Shown here in pieces: positions 24,504 to 35,392 of a stretch of DNA of 64,000 nt. The notes below the pieces were generated by a model. The model ran no database searches. It saw only the letters and a list, made by a program, of their open reading frames with translations, and was not told the DNA's origin. Both the position numbers and the translations under genes were made by a program. Numbering within the stretch: the stretch's first letter is position 1; each line of letters opens with the position of its first letter. The DNA comes from Amphiura filiformis (lineage: Eukaryota; Echinodermata; Ophiuroidea; Amphilepidida; Amphiuridae). Location of the stretch: the NCBI RefSeq assembly GCF_039555335.1, contig NC_092631.1, forward strand, positions 3,537,001 to 3,601,000, written 5' to 3'.

Positions 24504-25644
24504 ATGGAGGAAATACCTCTATTGAGCCCTGCATCCTCAGTGGGATCCTTTCAAACTCTTTCAGAGTTTGGTGCTTAGTCTGCTTATCACCCCCAGTCTT
24601 CACCCGTGGGAAGTATGCAACCGGTGTACAACATGCAGTCTAGTGGGAATAATCCTTTTCTTGATGAACTTGTTGACCAGAGGGAACAAAATTCTTTTGG
24701 ATTTGTGGCATCACCAGCACAGGAGAGAGTCCCCTATGCATTTGATGGGCGTGGCCCCAGAAGGGAGTCAAATCCTTTCCTGCCGTTACCATCAGCATCT
24801 CCCCATCCACCTGCAGTACGGGCCAGTGAGAAAACCCCAGATAGGTTTGATGGCGCGCAGTCCGTGGGCGGATTATTGGGCCCATTTCACAGCTTGTTGG
24901 GAGTTAAATCAATGGGCGGCGTGAGAGCAGCGCTAGTATTGGCGTCAAGCCTAAGCGCCTCCGCTTGTAAGGTGTTGGCGCCGAAGCCCCAAGACTCTTT
25001 TGGGAGGAGCGGATGTTAACGATTCATGAATTAAGACGGCGTCTTGATCAAAGATATGGTCCTGGTGAGTTGGCGAGGGTACTTGGTACAGCTGAAGACC
25101 CTTAGACAGAAGCCAAAAAAGACACTTCAAGAAATTAGTGAAAAAGTAAATGAACTAGCCATCCAGGCCTACCCGAAGCATCATCAACCCTCATAGAGCG
25201 AATGGCAATCATGCATTTCAAGGATGCAATTCAAGACAGCGAAACACGTGCTGCTCTTTATAGGGGAAAACCGGCCACATTGGATGAAGCCATGCAGATT
25301 GCACTTGAGGCAGAAAGTTTCACCAAAATAGAATCGCAAAGAGACAAGAGACATGTCCGGCAAATTGGCATAACAGGTGGCGCCGACCTTGCTTCTCGTT
25401 TATCGTCAATGGAAAGAAAACATGATGAACTGTTGCGGTTGCTGACTCAACGGCAGAATGAATCCGTACAAGGGAGAGGAGTGCCGACAAATAACAATTT
25501 ACAGTCTCCACCTTTATGTTTCAATTGTGGGGAGGCGGGGCATATCGCAAGACATGTCCACATTGGCAAAGGCAACCACCTCCACGACGCGCTGTGATGC
25601 GGTGTTATCATTGCAACGAGGTTGGACACATTCGTCCCAGGTGC
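24504..25644 (+). pseudogene. gag remnant with two CCHC zinc knuckles
   Basis: A likely start ATG at 24,504 opens a frame that stops at about 24,572, and gag-like sequence continues in shifting frames. The FDG / WADYWAHF segment (about 24,845-24,885) is typical of invertebrate Ty3-type Gag, but its two halves lie in different frames. Further pieces are at 25,020-25,075 and 25,202-25,540. A first knuckle (CFNCGEAGH, about 25,515) is broken by a frameshift before its last cysteine. A second, C-x2-C-x4-H-x4-C, is intact at 25,603-25,644. Several stops and shifts mean no full Gag can be made. Gag would form the particle and bind the element RNA. Confidence 0.75.
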
Positions 25645-25712
25645 CCTTATTTGGGTTCGGGAAGCGACCATGGGCCAGACCCAAGGGGCAGGGGTGGCCA
25701 GTCAGCAGTGCC

Positions 25713-25872
25713 CCAGCCTCCCAGCAGTACCCATCCAGCCAACAGTACCCAGCCTCCCAGCCGTACTCATCCAGCCAACAGTACCCAGCCTCCCAGCAGT
25801 ACCCATCCAGCCAACAGTACCCAGCCTCCCAGCAGTACCCTCCCAGCCAGCAGTGCCCATCCAACCAGCAGT
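25713..25872 (+). repeat. 36-bp coding repeat between gag and protease
   Basis: About four units of a 36-bp repeat (contains CAGCCAACAGTACCCAGCCT) encode 12-residue units. All three plus frames are open across it: Q/Y/P/S-rich, S/T/H/P-rich and P/V/L-rich. The second gag knuckle is in one frame and the protease in the next, so the repeat bridges the gag-pol frame change. Confidence 0.75.
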
Positions 25873-26200
25873 AGAGTCAGGTGACACTTCATTATTTCTG
25901 ACCGGTACCATTCTAGATATGCCAATGACATTTATGTTGGATACTGGGTCCTCCGACACGCTAATTTCACCAGAAATATTTGATAGTCTGCCAGAAGAGC
26001 AACGCCCATCTCTAACGTCACCCATCACCAGCCTTAAGCAAGCAAATGGCACCTACCTCCCCAATTCAGGTGGTGCTAAAATGACTATTAGTGTGGGGAA
26101 AGTAAATGTTCAACTTCACGGGTGATTGTGGCTGATTTAGATGGAGAAGGAGGCATACTTGGAAGAGACTTCCTATGTGCTGTTGGTGGCTACATTGACC
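25873..26200 (+). pseudogene. Retroviral-type aspartic protease remnant
   Basis: The active-site motif L-D-T-G-S-S is at about 25,937-25,954 (DTG codons 25,940-25,948). The second conserved motif, I-L-G-R-D-F, is at 26,155-26,172. A stop at 26,123-26,125 and a frame change separate the two, so the copy is frameshifted. The protease would cut Gag-Pol. It is joined upstream to the P/V/L-rich reading of the 36-bp repeat. Confidence 0.8.
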
Positions 26201-26673
26201 TCTCACAGTACCGATGGGTGACACAGAATGAAACTGTAAAACTATATACCCGTTCCAGCAACTTTCAACACAAGAATGCTAATGCACAGTCGTGTGTACC
26301 TTGCAAACAGTGCAAACGATGTGCAGAGATAGTAGATGAGAAACAAGACATGAAAGTTTTGCTGAATGTACCTGCTACTAAATATGATAATGGAACTTGT
26401 GCCAAAATAAAGCATGTGAAAGTTGTGCCAACCTGGACTCCTGCTAACTTGAGAGAAATGCAGCTAAAAGATAGAACCCTAGCTCCACTGGTATTAGCAA
26501 AAGGGACATCAGCGTGACGCCCTGAATGGCATGAAATTAGCGAGCACTCTCTGGCAACAAAGTATTATTGGGATCAGTGGGAACAGCTGGAGATCAAGGA
26601 AGGAGTCCTTTGCCAGCGCTGGGAGTCAAGTGACAGGACATTAATTAAATGGCTCGTTATAGTTCCCCAAGAA
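26201..26673 (+). pseudogene. pol linker remnant; RT-RNase H deleted
   Basis: The frame runs from the protease directly into a C-K-Q-C-K-R-C-rich segment (about 26,305) and a linker (TWTPANLREMQLKDRTL, about 26,430-26,480). In Ty3-type Pol these follow RNase H. No YxDD-type reverse transcriptase motif or RNase H motif exists between them, so about 700 codons are missing. A TGA at 26,515-26,517 interrupts, after which the same frame stays open into the next entry. Confidence 0.7.
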
Positions 26674-28329
26674 TTGAGGACAGCAGTATTCCAAGAAGTG
26701 CATGGTGAGCAAGCATATGGACACCTTGGAGTAAATAAAACTTTACGTAAGCTCAGGTCCCAATATACATGGTATGGAGTGTCAGCTGATGTCAGATCCT
26801 GGATTCGCCAGTGTGATGCATGTGCCATGTGCAAGTCTCCCAGCAAGAAAAGGTGTGGCGTATGGCAACAACCGAAAGTTGAAGCACCCATGGAGTTAGT
26901 TACTGTAGACATAGAGAATCTGTATGACAGGAAAGTCTCCAGAGACCCCATCAATGTTGGTGATTTCGTATGTATGGAGAAATCTGCTCATCAGCAAAGA
27001 CTCTCGCCGAAGCTCCAATCAAGATGGACGGGTCCATATTTAGTGATAACTAAACTGTCAGATCTAGTCTTCAGAATTCAACAAAATGGACCCAAAGGAA
27101 AGATGAAAGTTGTCCATTATGATAAGCTGAAACCATACCATGGAAACCCCCCAAAGTCCTGGTTAGCTAAAGTTCAGTTTGCACAACCTCAAGAGGAAAG
27201 ACCAATACTGAATAAAAGCAATGGAAATCAGCAGTTATCTCTTGATTCCAGACCTGAGGAACAGAGTGACAAAATAAATACAGAACCAGCCAAAGATAAC
27301 CCAAACCAGCCAAATAGACATGCCGATAAGCCAGATAGTGTCAGAACAAAGAAGCCAGCTAGTGACAACTTCCATGTATCACAGCCAACCAGTGACATTA
27401 ACTTACATGCAAATCAGCCAGCCAATGACAACTTACATGCAAATCAGCCAACCAGTGACAACTTGCATGTAAATCAGCCAACCAGTGACAACTTACATGT
27501 AAATCAGCCAACCAGTGACAACTTACATGTAAATCAGCCAACCAGTGACAACTTACATGTAAATCAGCCAGCCAGTGACAACTTACATGTTCAGAAGCCA
27601 GCCAGTGACAACTTACATGTAAATCAGCCAGCCAGTGACAACTTACATGTACAGAAGCCAGCCAGTGACAACCTACATGTAAATCAGCCAACCAGTGACA
27701 ACTTACATGTAAATCAGCCAACCTGTGACAACTTACATGTAAATCAGCCAACCAGTGACAACTTACATGCAAATCAGCCAACCAGTGACAACTTACATGT
27801 AAATCAGCCAACCAGTGACAACTTACATGTAAATCAGCCAACCAGTGACAACCTACATGTAAATCAGCCAACCAGTGACAACTTACATGTACAGAAGCCA
27901 GTCAGTGACAAAAAGCCAATCAGTGACAACTTACATGTAAATCAGCCAACCAGTGACAACCTACATGTAAATCAGCCAATCAGTGACAACTTACATGTAA
28001 AGAATTCAGCTAGTGACAATCTACATGTAAAGAAGCCAGCCAGTGACAAGAAGCCAACCAGTGACAACCTGCATGTAAATCAGCCAGCCAGTGACAGCAT
28101 ACGTGTAAAGAAGCCCACAAGAGATAAACCAAGTCATCAGGATGATGAAGATCCTCACAATAAGCAGCCAACCAGGAGGCACCCAACGGTTGCAGATTCA
28201 ACTGAAAATCAGCGACAAATGGATCCAACCAAGAAGGACAACCGATGCGATATCCTCGTCGACAGAATAGACAAAAGCCTGTCAGATTCCGTTAGCACCC
28301 TGAACGATTGGTTGCACATGACATGCTAA
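26674..28329 (+). CDS. 551-codon frame: integrase zinc-binding + GPY/F + 10-residue repeat tail
   Basis: This is the longest open frame of the retrotransposon (open back to 26,518). Residues H10, H17, C47 and C50 form the HHCC zinc-binding domain of integrase. The segment ending V-T-V-D-I (about 76-80) is where the catalytic core should start, but the next residues (N-L-Y-D-R-K, from about 82) belong to the region just before the C-terminal domain, so the DDE core has been cut out in frame. R-W-T-G-P-Y (117-122) is the GPY/F module. From about residue 240 to 480 comes an array of a 10-residue unit, N-Q-P-T-S-D-N-L-H-V. The tail is basic and hydrophilic with no membrane segment. The protein could bind DNA or RNA or nothing; it cannot integrate DNA by itself. 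No frameshift disturbs it, unlike gag. Confidence 0.75.
   Translation: MRTAVFQEVHGEQAYGHLGVNKTLRKLRSQYTWYGVSADVRSWIRQCDACAMCKSPSKKRCGVWQQPKVEAPMELVTVDIENLYDRKVSRDPINVGDFVCMEKSAHQQRLSPKLQSRWTGPYLVITKLSDLVFRIQQNGPKGKMKVVHYDKLKPYHGNPPKSWLAKVQFAQPQEERPILNKSNGNQQLSLDSRPEEQSDKINTEPAKDNPNQPNRHADKPDSVRTKKPASDNFHVSQPTSDINLHANQPANDNLHANQPTSDNLHVNQPTSDNLHVNQPTSDNLHVNQPTSDNLHVNQPASDNLHVQKPASDNLHVNQPASDNLHVQKPASDNLHVNQPTSDNLHVNQPTCDNLHVNQPTSDNLHANQPTSDNLHVNQPTSDNLHVNQPTSDNLHVNQPTSDNLHVQKPVSDKKPISDNLHVNQPTSDNLHVNQPISDNLHVKNSASDNLHVKKPASDKKPTSDNLHVNQPASDSIRVKKPTRDKPSHQDDEDPHNKQPTRRHPTVADSTENQRQMDPTKKDNRCDILVDRIDKSLSDSVSTLNDWLHMTC
27389..28130 (+). repeat. 30-bp tandem repeat encoding a 10-residue unit
   Basis: About 24 copies of a 30-bp unit (AATCAGCCAACCAGTGACAA + CTTACATGTA) keep the frame because 30 is a multiple of 3. 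Variant units (K-P-A-S-D for Q-P-T-S-D) are interspersed and some are shortened by multiples of three. The antisense frames at 27,398-27,871 and 28,010-28,228 are shadows of this array. Confidence 0.9.
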
Positions 28330-30477
28330 AACCGGTTGGATCGGTGAAGTTTCGGCTTCACTTGTAGGCTGGTGTCTTTCCGGGCTGGTGCTACAGAAGT
28401 CATGTTGTGACCAATTCGTTCCATCCAGATCGCCGACTCAAGTTCTACAAAACACTGGTGAAATACATTAGCCAATGGACAAGTGCTTCAAATTATAAAG
28501 AAATGTTTTTCACTGCCAGTGTAAGAAATACAGCAAGAAGAAGTGACAATATTGCAGATTTAAAGTGCCACTACATGTTCATTCAGAATAATGAGACCTG
28601 AGTGAAACAGTTAATCTAGGAGAGACAGACAATATGGTGTTTTGTGGGAGTTTATGGAGACCTAAGCATAGTTCAGGATTATGATATCTGAACAGAAGGA
28701 GTGTGAAAGTAATTCAGAAGATTATTATTTGTGTTGGAGAAACTAATCATGATTGGGAGCAGTACAGTTGTGTAGGGTACATGTGATCCAGTGGAGAGAG
28801 AAGATAATCAATATGTGTGGAGAAGTGTTGGATATGAAATATTGTCAAGAATAATTACTGATTCAAGGCACACAGTCTGTATTCTACTGTCTGAAGGAAA
28901 TGTATAGATATTTGAGATCTACTACAAAGTGAAGCAATGGAAGCACTATTCTGAAGTGAACAAGTCTGTTGATGTGAACTACATGAACTTTTACAACAGA
29001 ACTTTGAGCCATATTGTGTGACTAAATGTATAAACTGCTACATACACCTGATGTGATTTTGTAGAACTCTGAACACTGGATACCAGTTGAGCATTGAGCG
29101 ATCGTGAACATTGGGCTAACTAACTGGAGTACAACACACAGTTTTGGCATGTCTATTCTTGCTATCCCAATGGTTGGTTAAATTTTTCTCTTGTATTATT
29201 TTGGTCATGTCTGATTCATATAAATTCTGCTGCACACATCACAGTCCAAAATTATGCCCTTTAAAGTCCTTTTTAGGTACCGGTAGTAAATGTATAGCGC
29301 TGCATGTTATTGGACCCTAAATACATGATGTATGGAGGATATTGTGCATAACCAATCACAAATTGTTGTTGACTATGAGTAACACTAACCATTTGTTCCA
29401 TTTGCAGGTGAAATATTTTTATTGTGCATAACCAATCACAAATTGTTGTTGACTATGAGTAACACTAACCATTTGTTCCATTTGCAGGTGAAATATTTTT
29501 GTGTGCACCATACAGGTGGATGTGTATGACTCGTGCTGCAAAATGAGTAACTCTTGTCTTAACTCTTGACAATATATCAAGCTTTTGGGTTTTTCATGGC
29601 ATTGTGTTTATACTTAAAAAGTTACCCACTTTGGATAATTCTTGTGTGATATATATACCTAGTGTTGATATTTACTCACTGTGCTTAGCATTTATTGTTC
29701 ATTCATTAATTCATTGATTGCTTCATTCATTCATTCATTCATTCATTCATTCATTCATGCATTCATTCATTCATTCATTCATTCATTCATTCATTCATTC
29801 ATTCATTCATTCATTCATTTATTCATTCATTAATTCTTATCCATTCAATTTAACACTTTATGTATTGATTATTCTTAAATGTAATGTTGGCTCAATCAAA
29901 GAAACAGCAGTTACAATGCACATGCACATGAATGTATTCTCTGCTGTGAACATTAAGCTGATTGATATCCATTGGACACACTTAAAGACCAGCAGTTATA
30001 ATGTACACATACTCTGTGCTGTGAACATTAAGTTGATGGATAATATCCATTGGACACACACTTAAAAATAAGCAGATACAATGTACATGTACTCTATGCT
30101 GTGAAATATCCATCGGACACACACTGTAAATAGACAGCAACAATTAATTACATGTTCTCTATGCTATGCTATTAACATTAATTGGATCTGAATGATATCC
30201 AGTGGACATACTCTTACATGTATAACAGATGCATAGTGAAACAAGTTGTTATGCCATTGTTCAGAACTTATACGGAAGAGAGCGGTTGCCATGGCTACTG
30301 AAATTACTCTTATTGTGTGCGATTGGAGAATATTTGTTTTGTGCCACTTATTGGATAATGTCCCGAACAATGTACTCTTGTATGCGGATGCAGACAATGT
30401 ACTCTTGTATGCGGATGGAGACTAGAGACAACACATGAGCCACATATATTTTCATTAGGCGCTGAGGACAGCGCTTC
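28330..30477 (+). other. Non-coding 3' interior of the retrotransposon
   Basis: No conserved protein. It includes an exact 80-bp tandem duplication (29,341-29,420 and 29,421-29,500), an (ATTC)n microsatellite at about 29,720-29,832, and a diverged ~85-bp repeat around CATTGGACACAC (about 29,930-30,215). A 26-bp doublet containing ACTCTTGTATGCGGATG lies at about 30,370-30,420. An envelope gene could have stood here, but no signal-peptide or membrane frame remains. Confidence 0.6.
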
Positions 30478-30490
30478 AGAGAGGAGGGGG
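30478..30490 (+). promoter_or_regulatory. Polypurine tract
   Basis: AGAGAGGAGGGGG lies four bases (TTG plus boundary) before the TGTAGTA that begins the 3' LTR. This is the expected place for the plus-strand primer of reverse transcription. Confidence 0.8.
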
Positions 30491-30493
30491 TTG

Positions 30494-32020
30494 TGTAGTA
30501 AAATCATATTTCTACCATAACCCCTCTAAACTGAAATTAAGAGGTATGCCCTTGGACAGATTTAATGGTATGCGCCCGTATTCAGTACCGTACTAAAGCG
30601 CAGCCGTCACCAATTAGGCGACCTCTGACCTCTCTGAACCACGATGTGTTTACGTTTGGATATTGTTATGAAAAGATCTGATTTTTCTGTGATTTGGATT
30701 GTATCGAGGAGCCAAAACAGCGGTAATTCGTAACTAATTTAGCCTTTTACATGGTAGGGAGGACGATGATATAATATAGCCTGCATGGGATGATTCAGGG
30801 AAAGCTTACGGCCGTAATAATCTTCTATGTCTGCAGCTTGTGATCGAGTTTTTCTTGCGGAGTGAGTGTGGGACATTTAAAAATCGTCGATAACGCTAGC
30901 TAGCATTGCAGAATCAATCATGGATTATAAAACTGAATTCAGTCAATAAAGAATAAATAATAGGCCTATCGCGATCGCGAAGAATGCATACATGGGAAAT
31001 AAAAGTGACATAAACTGATCAGTGCTAAATTTGCATACACAAAGTGAAGTAGTGACAATATGAATATTAAAATGATCATGATCATGAATAGGTGCACCTT
31101 TCGCGATTGCTTACATACATATTGTTACACATCTGAATGACTATTGGTATTGCCAATATTGTGTTGTTGTGCTGACTCATCATACAATTGTGTATTTATT
31201 TACTATATTTTTTATGTGTCCCTGCTAATGACCTTCCACCTTGATTGCGCTAGGATTTTTGGTATCATCCCTTATTGCCGGTACACAATTTTGACAGATA
31301 TATTTTTTATGTGTCCCTGATGATCTTCCGCCTTGATTGCGCTAGGATTTTTGGTATCATCCCTTATTGCCGGTACACATTTTTGACAGATATATTTTTT
31401 ATGTGTCCCTGATGATCTTCCGCCTTGATTGCGCTAGGATTTTTGGTATCATCCCTTATTGCCGGTACACATTTTTGACAGATATATTTTTTATGTGTCC
31501 CTGATTGCGCAAGGATTTTTGGTATCATCCCTTATTATTGGTGCACATTTTTGACAGATATATTTTTATGCATATTTTTATGTGTCCCTGATGATCTTCC
31601 ACCGTGATTGCGCAAGGATTTTTGTATCATCCCTTTATGGACAGTGCACATTTTTGCTAGGTATATTTTTTATGTGTCCCTGGCCTCTTTCTAAATTACA
31701 TTATTGATTTTTGGTATCACTTTTAAGAGTCCAACAGCTAGCAGGCCCACCCATTTCTCTCCATCATTACATTGTTTGTGTTGGTTTATTATGAATAGAG
31801 TTCACGAAAGTTAAATAGATGTGTGCAGTCTCAATTATTCTTCTTTAAAGTAAATCCCTAGTTAAAATATATGTAAATCAGTGTGTTGTACCCTGGTTAT
31901 TTGCCCAATCTAAACTTTGTAGATCTCACTGGTCTTCCATTGGCCAAAAGCGTTAAGCCCGCCATCGCCGCTCGGTCCATGCCCTTGTGATACCACGCCC
32001 AAGGAACCCGTTTTACCAAA
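30494..32020 (+). repeat. 3' LTR (1527 bp)
   Basis: It repeats the 5' LTR with a handful of substitutions and short indels and one fewer internal tandem unit (array at about 31,196-31,690). It ends GTTTTACCAAA, followed by ATAC, which matches the four bases before the 5' LTR. Confidence 0.9.
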
Positions 32021-32024
32021 ATAC

Positions 32025-35000
32025 TATTAAATAATAAATATTATAATATTCTTGATAATAAAATACCTACGGTTTGTTAAAATGCTGTTCAGTTTTTGCT
32101 GACGATAGAAATCCGAAGCTGTTTATAATATCCCCGGTTTATATCTTGAGCTAGGCGAGGCACCACCAGTGATCCGTGCCCGGATCCGTGAGCAATATAT
32201 TGTCAAAAACAATAAAAGAATCTAAGCTAATCTAACCCAATGCTGGTATTTCATTTAATGAAGTCATTGTTTGCTTGTTTGTTTTGTTGGTTGGTTTGTT
32301 TGTATGGCTGTTTAGTAGTGTTTACCCTGAGGGCGGGCGTGAGGGACACAGTGCTACTAAGTTGGCTTAGGAAGATTTTAAACATTTGGGGGGCTCAGAA
32401 ATTTTGCAAAATGTAGGTCACCCATTTTCCCTCTTCACCGGCACCTAGATCATTATTTGGGGCTGAGGTACCGGGGGGGAGGCACATCGAAAAATTTTGG
32501 TGGGTATGGTCCCCCGGAATTTTGAGGTGGTGGATCTTTGGGAGCTGACGGCGTACAGATAAAAGGGGGTCTTTTTGGAGCTGCGAACAAGTAAAATGGG
32601 GACTTTTGGAGCTACGAACAGTCTAAATCAAGGGTCTTTCTTGGCTTTCTGGTTGAAAATCGCCTCAAGTGAAAAAACCTTTCAGAGCTGAAATTATCCA
32701 AATCAAGGGTCTTTCGGAGCTCTATTTTGGTCAAATGTAGGCGGTCTTTCGGACCTGCAAAATCCCAAAAAGGGGGGTCTTTCTGGGGAGGTACCCGTAT
32801 GGTCATTTGTGTTGAGTACCCCCGGAAAGGTATTCAGCCCGCACCAAAATTATTGAGGGTGCCGAGCCCCCAGCTCAGTGGTGGCACCAGGATTTTTTCG
32901 TGGGCATTGGGGGAAAAGTGAATTTCAGGGGGGCAAAATCAACAAATTTTGCTCAAAATTGCTGCAAAAAGTGGACATTTACATAATTTTAGGGGTTTTG
33001 CCTGGGGGGAAGAAAAATACCCCCCCCCCCCATAGCGCCGCCACTGCCATGATGCGCCTGGTTCCTAAGCCTATGCATACTATGGGAAATCCATAGACTG
33101 TTCCAAGCTCATACAAAGCCTGGATATCTAATAAGATGCATGCTGGCCAAGAAAAAAATGGAAGAAAATAATGAGGAAAAGGAGAGAAGGCCACTCCCAA
33201 ACACAATCTTAGCCCTTAAGCCTCCAGCATACTTTCCTGCCGCTTGCCGCTGCGGCAAGCCGCAGGGCGTTTCAACCAATGACAAGCCTTGATTGTGTCC
33301 GTTTGTCTGCAATCTGGCGTGTGCCACGCCGCTCAGCGGCAAGCGGCAGGGTAGTATGAAACCAGCATTAGACCTACTTCGTGAGAAAGGAACCTGTAAT
33401 TCCAATCTCAATCCCCGATGCAATCATCTACATTGTACCCTTTCTCCCACCCTTTCTGCAGACAGTAAATACAAACTGCAGAGGTCCTGGGTTCAACTGA
33501 TTGCTAAATCGTCAACTTAGGCTATGTCTCCCAGGGAGTCATGCAGTGCATGCTTGGCGTATTTTGCGGGGGGCTTTAGGCGCGCCAGCCCCCGGGTGAA
33601 AGCAGGCGGCGAAAATGAAGGCGGCGGAAGAAGAAGGGGCGGCAAAAAGCAGGGCGGCAAAAATGAAGGGCGGTAAAATGAATTAGTAAACAAAAAAGGT
33701 GGCAAATTTTGAAAAAAATGGTACTATACAGCGAAATGTGGTGCTTTTAGGCGCTTCGCTTGAAACCGTTTTTTTTTTTTTTTTTTTTTTTTTTTGCTCT
33801 TCACTTTTCAAACGACCGAGAAAAAAATTGGGTCAACCTTTTCGGGCTGTTGAGGAAGGGCGGCAAAATTGAATTTTCTTCAGCCCCCCGGGGTTGGGGC
33901 GGCCACGGTACGCCACTGCAGTGGAGACACCAGGATTTGTTTTGGAGGGCATTGGAGGAAGTGAATTTCAGGGGCGGGAAAATCAACCAATTTTGCCCAT
34001 TAATATTATGTTCTCGAGTTAATCTTCCTTCCTACTTTGTACAGAGTTGAAGGTTCCATTAATTTATCAACACTTGGACTCAAAACTTGGACTGTGTTGG
34101 ATAGGCTCACTTTTTCCCCTAAAATTTGTTTTCTACAATTTTTTTGACCAAAACTCATTTTTGACTTGCTCATTTTTGAACAAAATCACATTTTTGACCA
34201 AAAATCAAATTTTTAACCAAAAATCACATTTTTGACCAAAAATCACATTTTGACCAAAAATCACATTTTTGACCAAAAAAAACAAATTTTTTACCAAAAG
34301 TCATGTTTTTGACCAAGAAAAGATTCTGAAAACATAGTAATGATAAAATTGGATGTTTTTTTCACCCAATACAAAATTTATTGGTCTCGCTATGAGTTGG
34401 ATGAATATTGGACGAGACGAACTCATAGCTCGACCAATAAATTTGGGTGTATTGGGTTTTTATATCAAAATTGCCGCAAAAGTGAAAATTTGTGATTTTG
34501 GAGATTTTTAGGCATTTTTTTCTAATCTTGCCCCTGAAAGTCTCCTTCTCCCCTGGAAAATCCTGGCTGCACCAACTCCTCCTCGACTCTACAGTAAGCC
34601 AAAAAATTAAGGTACCAGTTACGTTCACCCCCTGTATATCCTAAACAAAGGCAAACATGTCATAATTGGAACCAACAGCCAATAGCTGCATCTTTCAGCT
34701 CGAATTTAAGATCTCATTCGTTGACATTGTCCAAGAAATAAAGACACGACGATCCAAAAACCCAAGGAAGATGCAAATATAAAAGTTGCAGTTTGCCACA
34801 TTACATGCCCTATTGATTTGTACACAAAGCGTCGCTTGAACAAGATAACTAAGCGCTGTGTTTTCATTGATTAGCACGAAAAACTAGCATCGTGCTTTCA
34901 TGCTAGAACACAAAAGTGCAACTTTTTATTTCGTATCTTCATCAGGTTTTGGACTACCGTTTCTTTAATTCTCAACTAATTTCAACAAATAAGGTCTTAA

Positions 35001-35233
35001 ACCAGAGCTAAAAAGTACAGGCATCGGCTGCTGGTTTTAATTTTGACACATTAGTCTTTATTTCGAATATACATGGGTGAACACAACTGCTACCTTAATT
35101 CTTTTGCTTACTGTATATCATTTGTTTGGTATATGAATGATCTAAACTGCTTTTGTCATTTTTCACATAGAAAAGTTCTTTGCTGTATCATTTTACTGGC
35201 TGGCACAAAACCGATTTGACATAATGGATGTAA
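32025..35233. other. Intergenic, rich in decayed repeats
   Basis: No gene recognised. It contains G/C-rich fragments with hAT-like ends (CAGTGGTGGCACCAGG at 32,875; CCACTGCAGTGG back-to-back ends at about 33,914) and an inverted-repeat element at about 33,213-33,371. A T-run lies at about 33,769-33,795, a ~20-bp tandem repeat of CACATTTTTGACCAAAAAT at about 34,180-34,320, and a short foldback (CTCGCTATGAGTT / AACTCATAGCTCG) at about 34,370-34,455. ORFs are short and low-complexity. Confidence 0.5.
33213..33371. mobile_element. Short inverted-repeat element with CCGCTTGCCGCT arms
   Basis: CATACTTTCCTGCCGCTTGC at the left pairs with its diverged complement at the right (GCGGCAAGCGGCAGGGTAGT). 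Outer CCAGCAT / ATGCTGG-type words also pair. The spacer contains a second GCGGCAAGCCGCAGG palindrome. Exact ends unresolved. Confidence 0.5.
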
Positions 35234-35392
35234 AGAGAGGTCAGTGAAGTATGTAGCCACTGCAAGATAGCTATTTACTGCAGTGACAGGTGTCGTGAAG
35301 ATGATCAGTACAGACACAAGCCAGAATGTGAGATATGGGGTCCTAAAAAATGCAACAATCCAAGCTGCTCTATAACAGAAGGACTGAAGGAG
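35234..35392 (+). CDS. MYND/DUF4470 gene, upstream exon (start approximate)
   Basis: This frame codes for C-x2-C-x5-C-x3-C-x7-H-x3-C (cysteine codons from 35,252 to 35,327-35,329), the second half of a MYND zinc finger. It is followed by C-N-N-P-S-C (35,351-35,368), the first metal-binding pair of another MYND finger. The exon ends at a good donor, GAG|GTTAGT, in phase 0 with the next exon. The frame is closed upstream by TAA at 35,231, so the acceptor lies between 35,234 and 35,251; candidates are AGAG|GTCAG, TCAG|TGAAG and GAAG|TATGT. The first half of the first finger must be in an exon further left that I could not locate. It is too short and stop-bounded to appear as a long ORF. Confidence 0.6.

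Larger units (their letters stand above)
22828..32020 (+). mobile_element. Ty3-like LTR retrotransposon lacking RT, RNase H and integrase core
   Basis: Two direct repeats of 1604 and 1527 bp bound the unit. The flanks carry ATAC at 22,824-22,827 and 32,021-32,024, a candidate 4-bp target duplication. Inside, in order: a primer-binding site matching tRNA-Leu; a decayed gag with zinc knuckles; an aspartic protease (DTG); an HHCC integrase zinc-binding segment; a GPY/F-type integrase C-terminus; a 10-residue repeat tail; 2.1 kb of non-coding DNA; and a polypurine tract. The region that should encode reverse transcriptase, RNase H and the DDE core is missing, so the copy is non-autonomous. LTR similarity suggests a recent insertion. 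No envelope-like frame is seen. Confidence 0.9.

Noticed and set aside
27398..28228. Antisense repeat proteins across the retrotransposon tail
   Set aside because: Shadows of the 30-bp coding repeat on the plus strand.
29718..30065. 115-codon frame with His-Ser-Phe-Ile repeats
   Set aside because: Translation of the (ATTC)n microsatellite within the retrotransposon.
28330..30477. Envelope gene between the pol-like frame and 3' LTR
   Set aside because: No frame with a signal peptide, membrane segment or cysteine pattern; only repeats.
32875..33055. hAT element between CAGTGGTGG and CCGCCACTG
   Set aside because: Flanking eight bases do not match, so the two ends may belong to different insertions.
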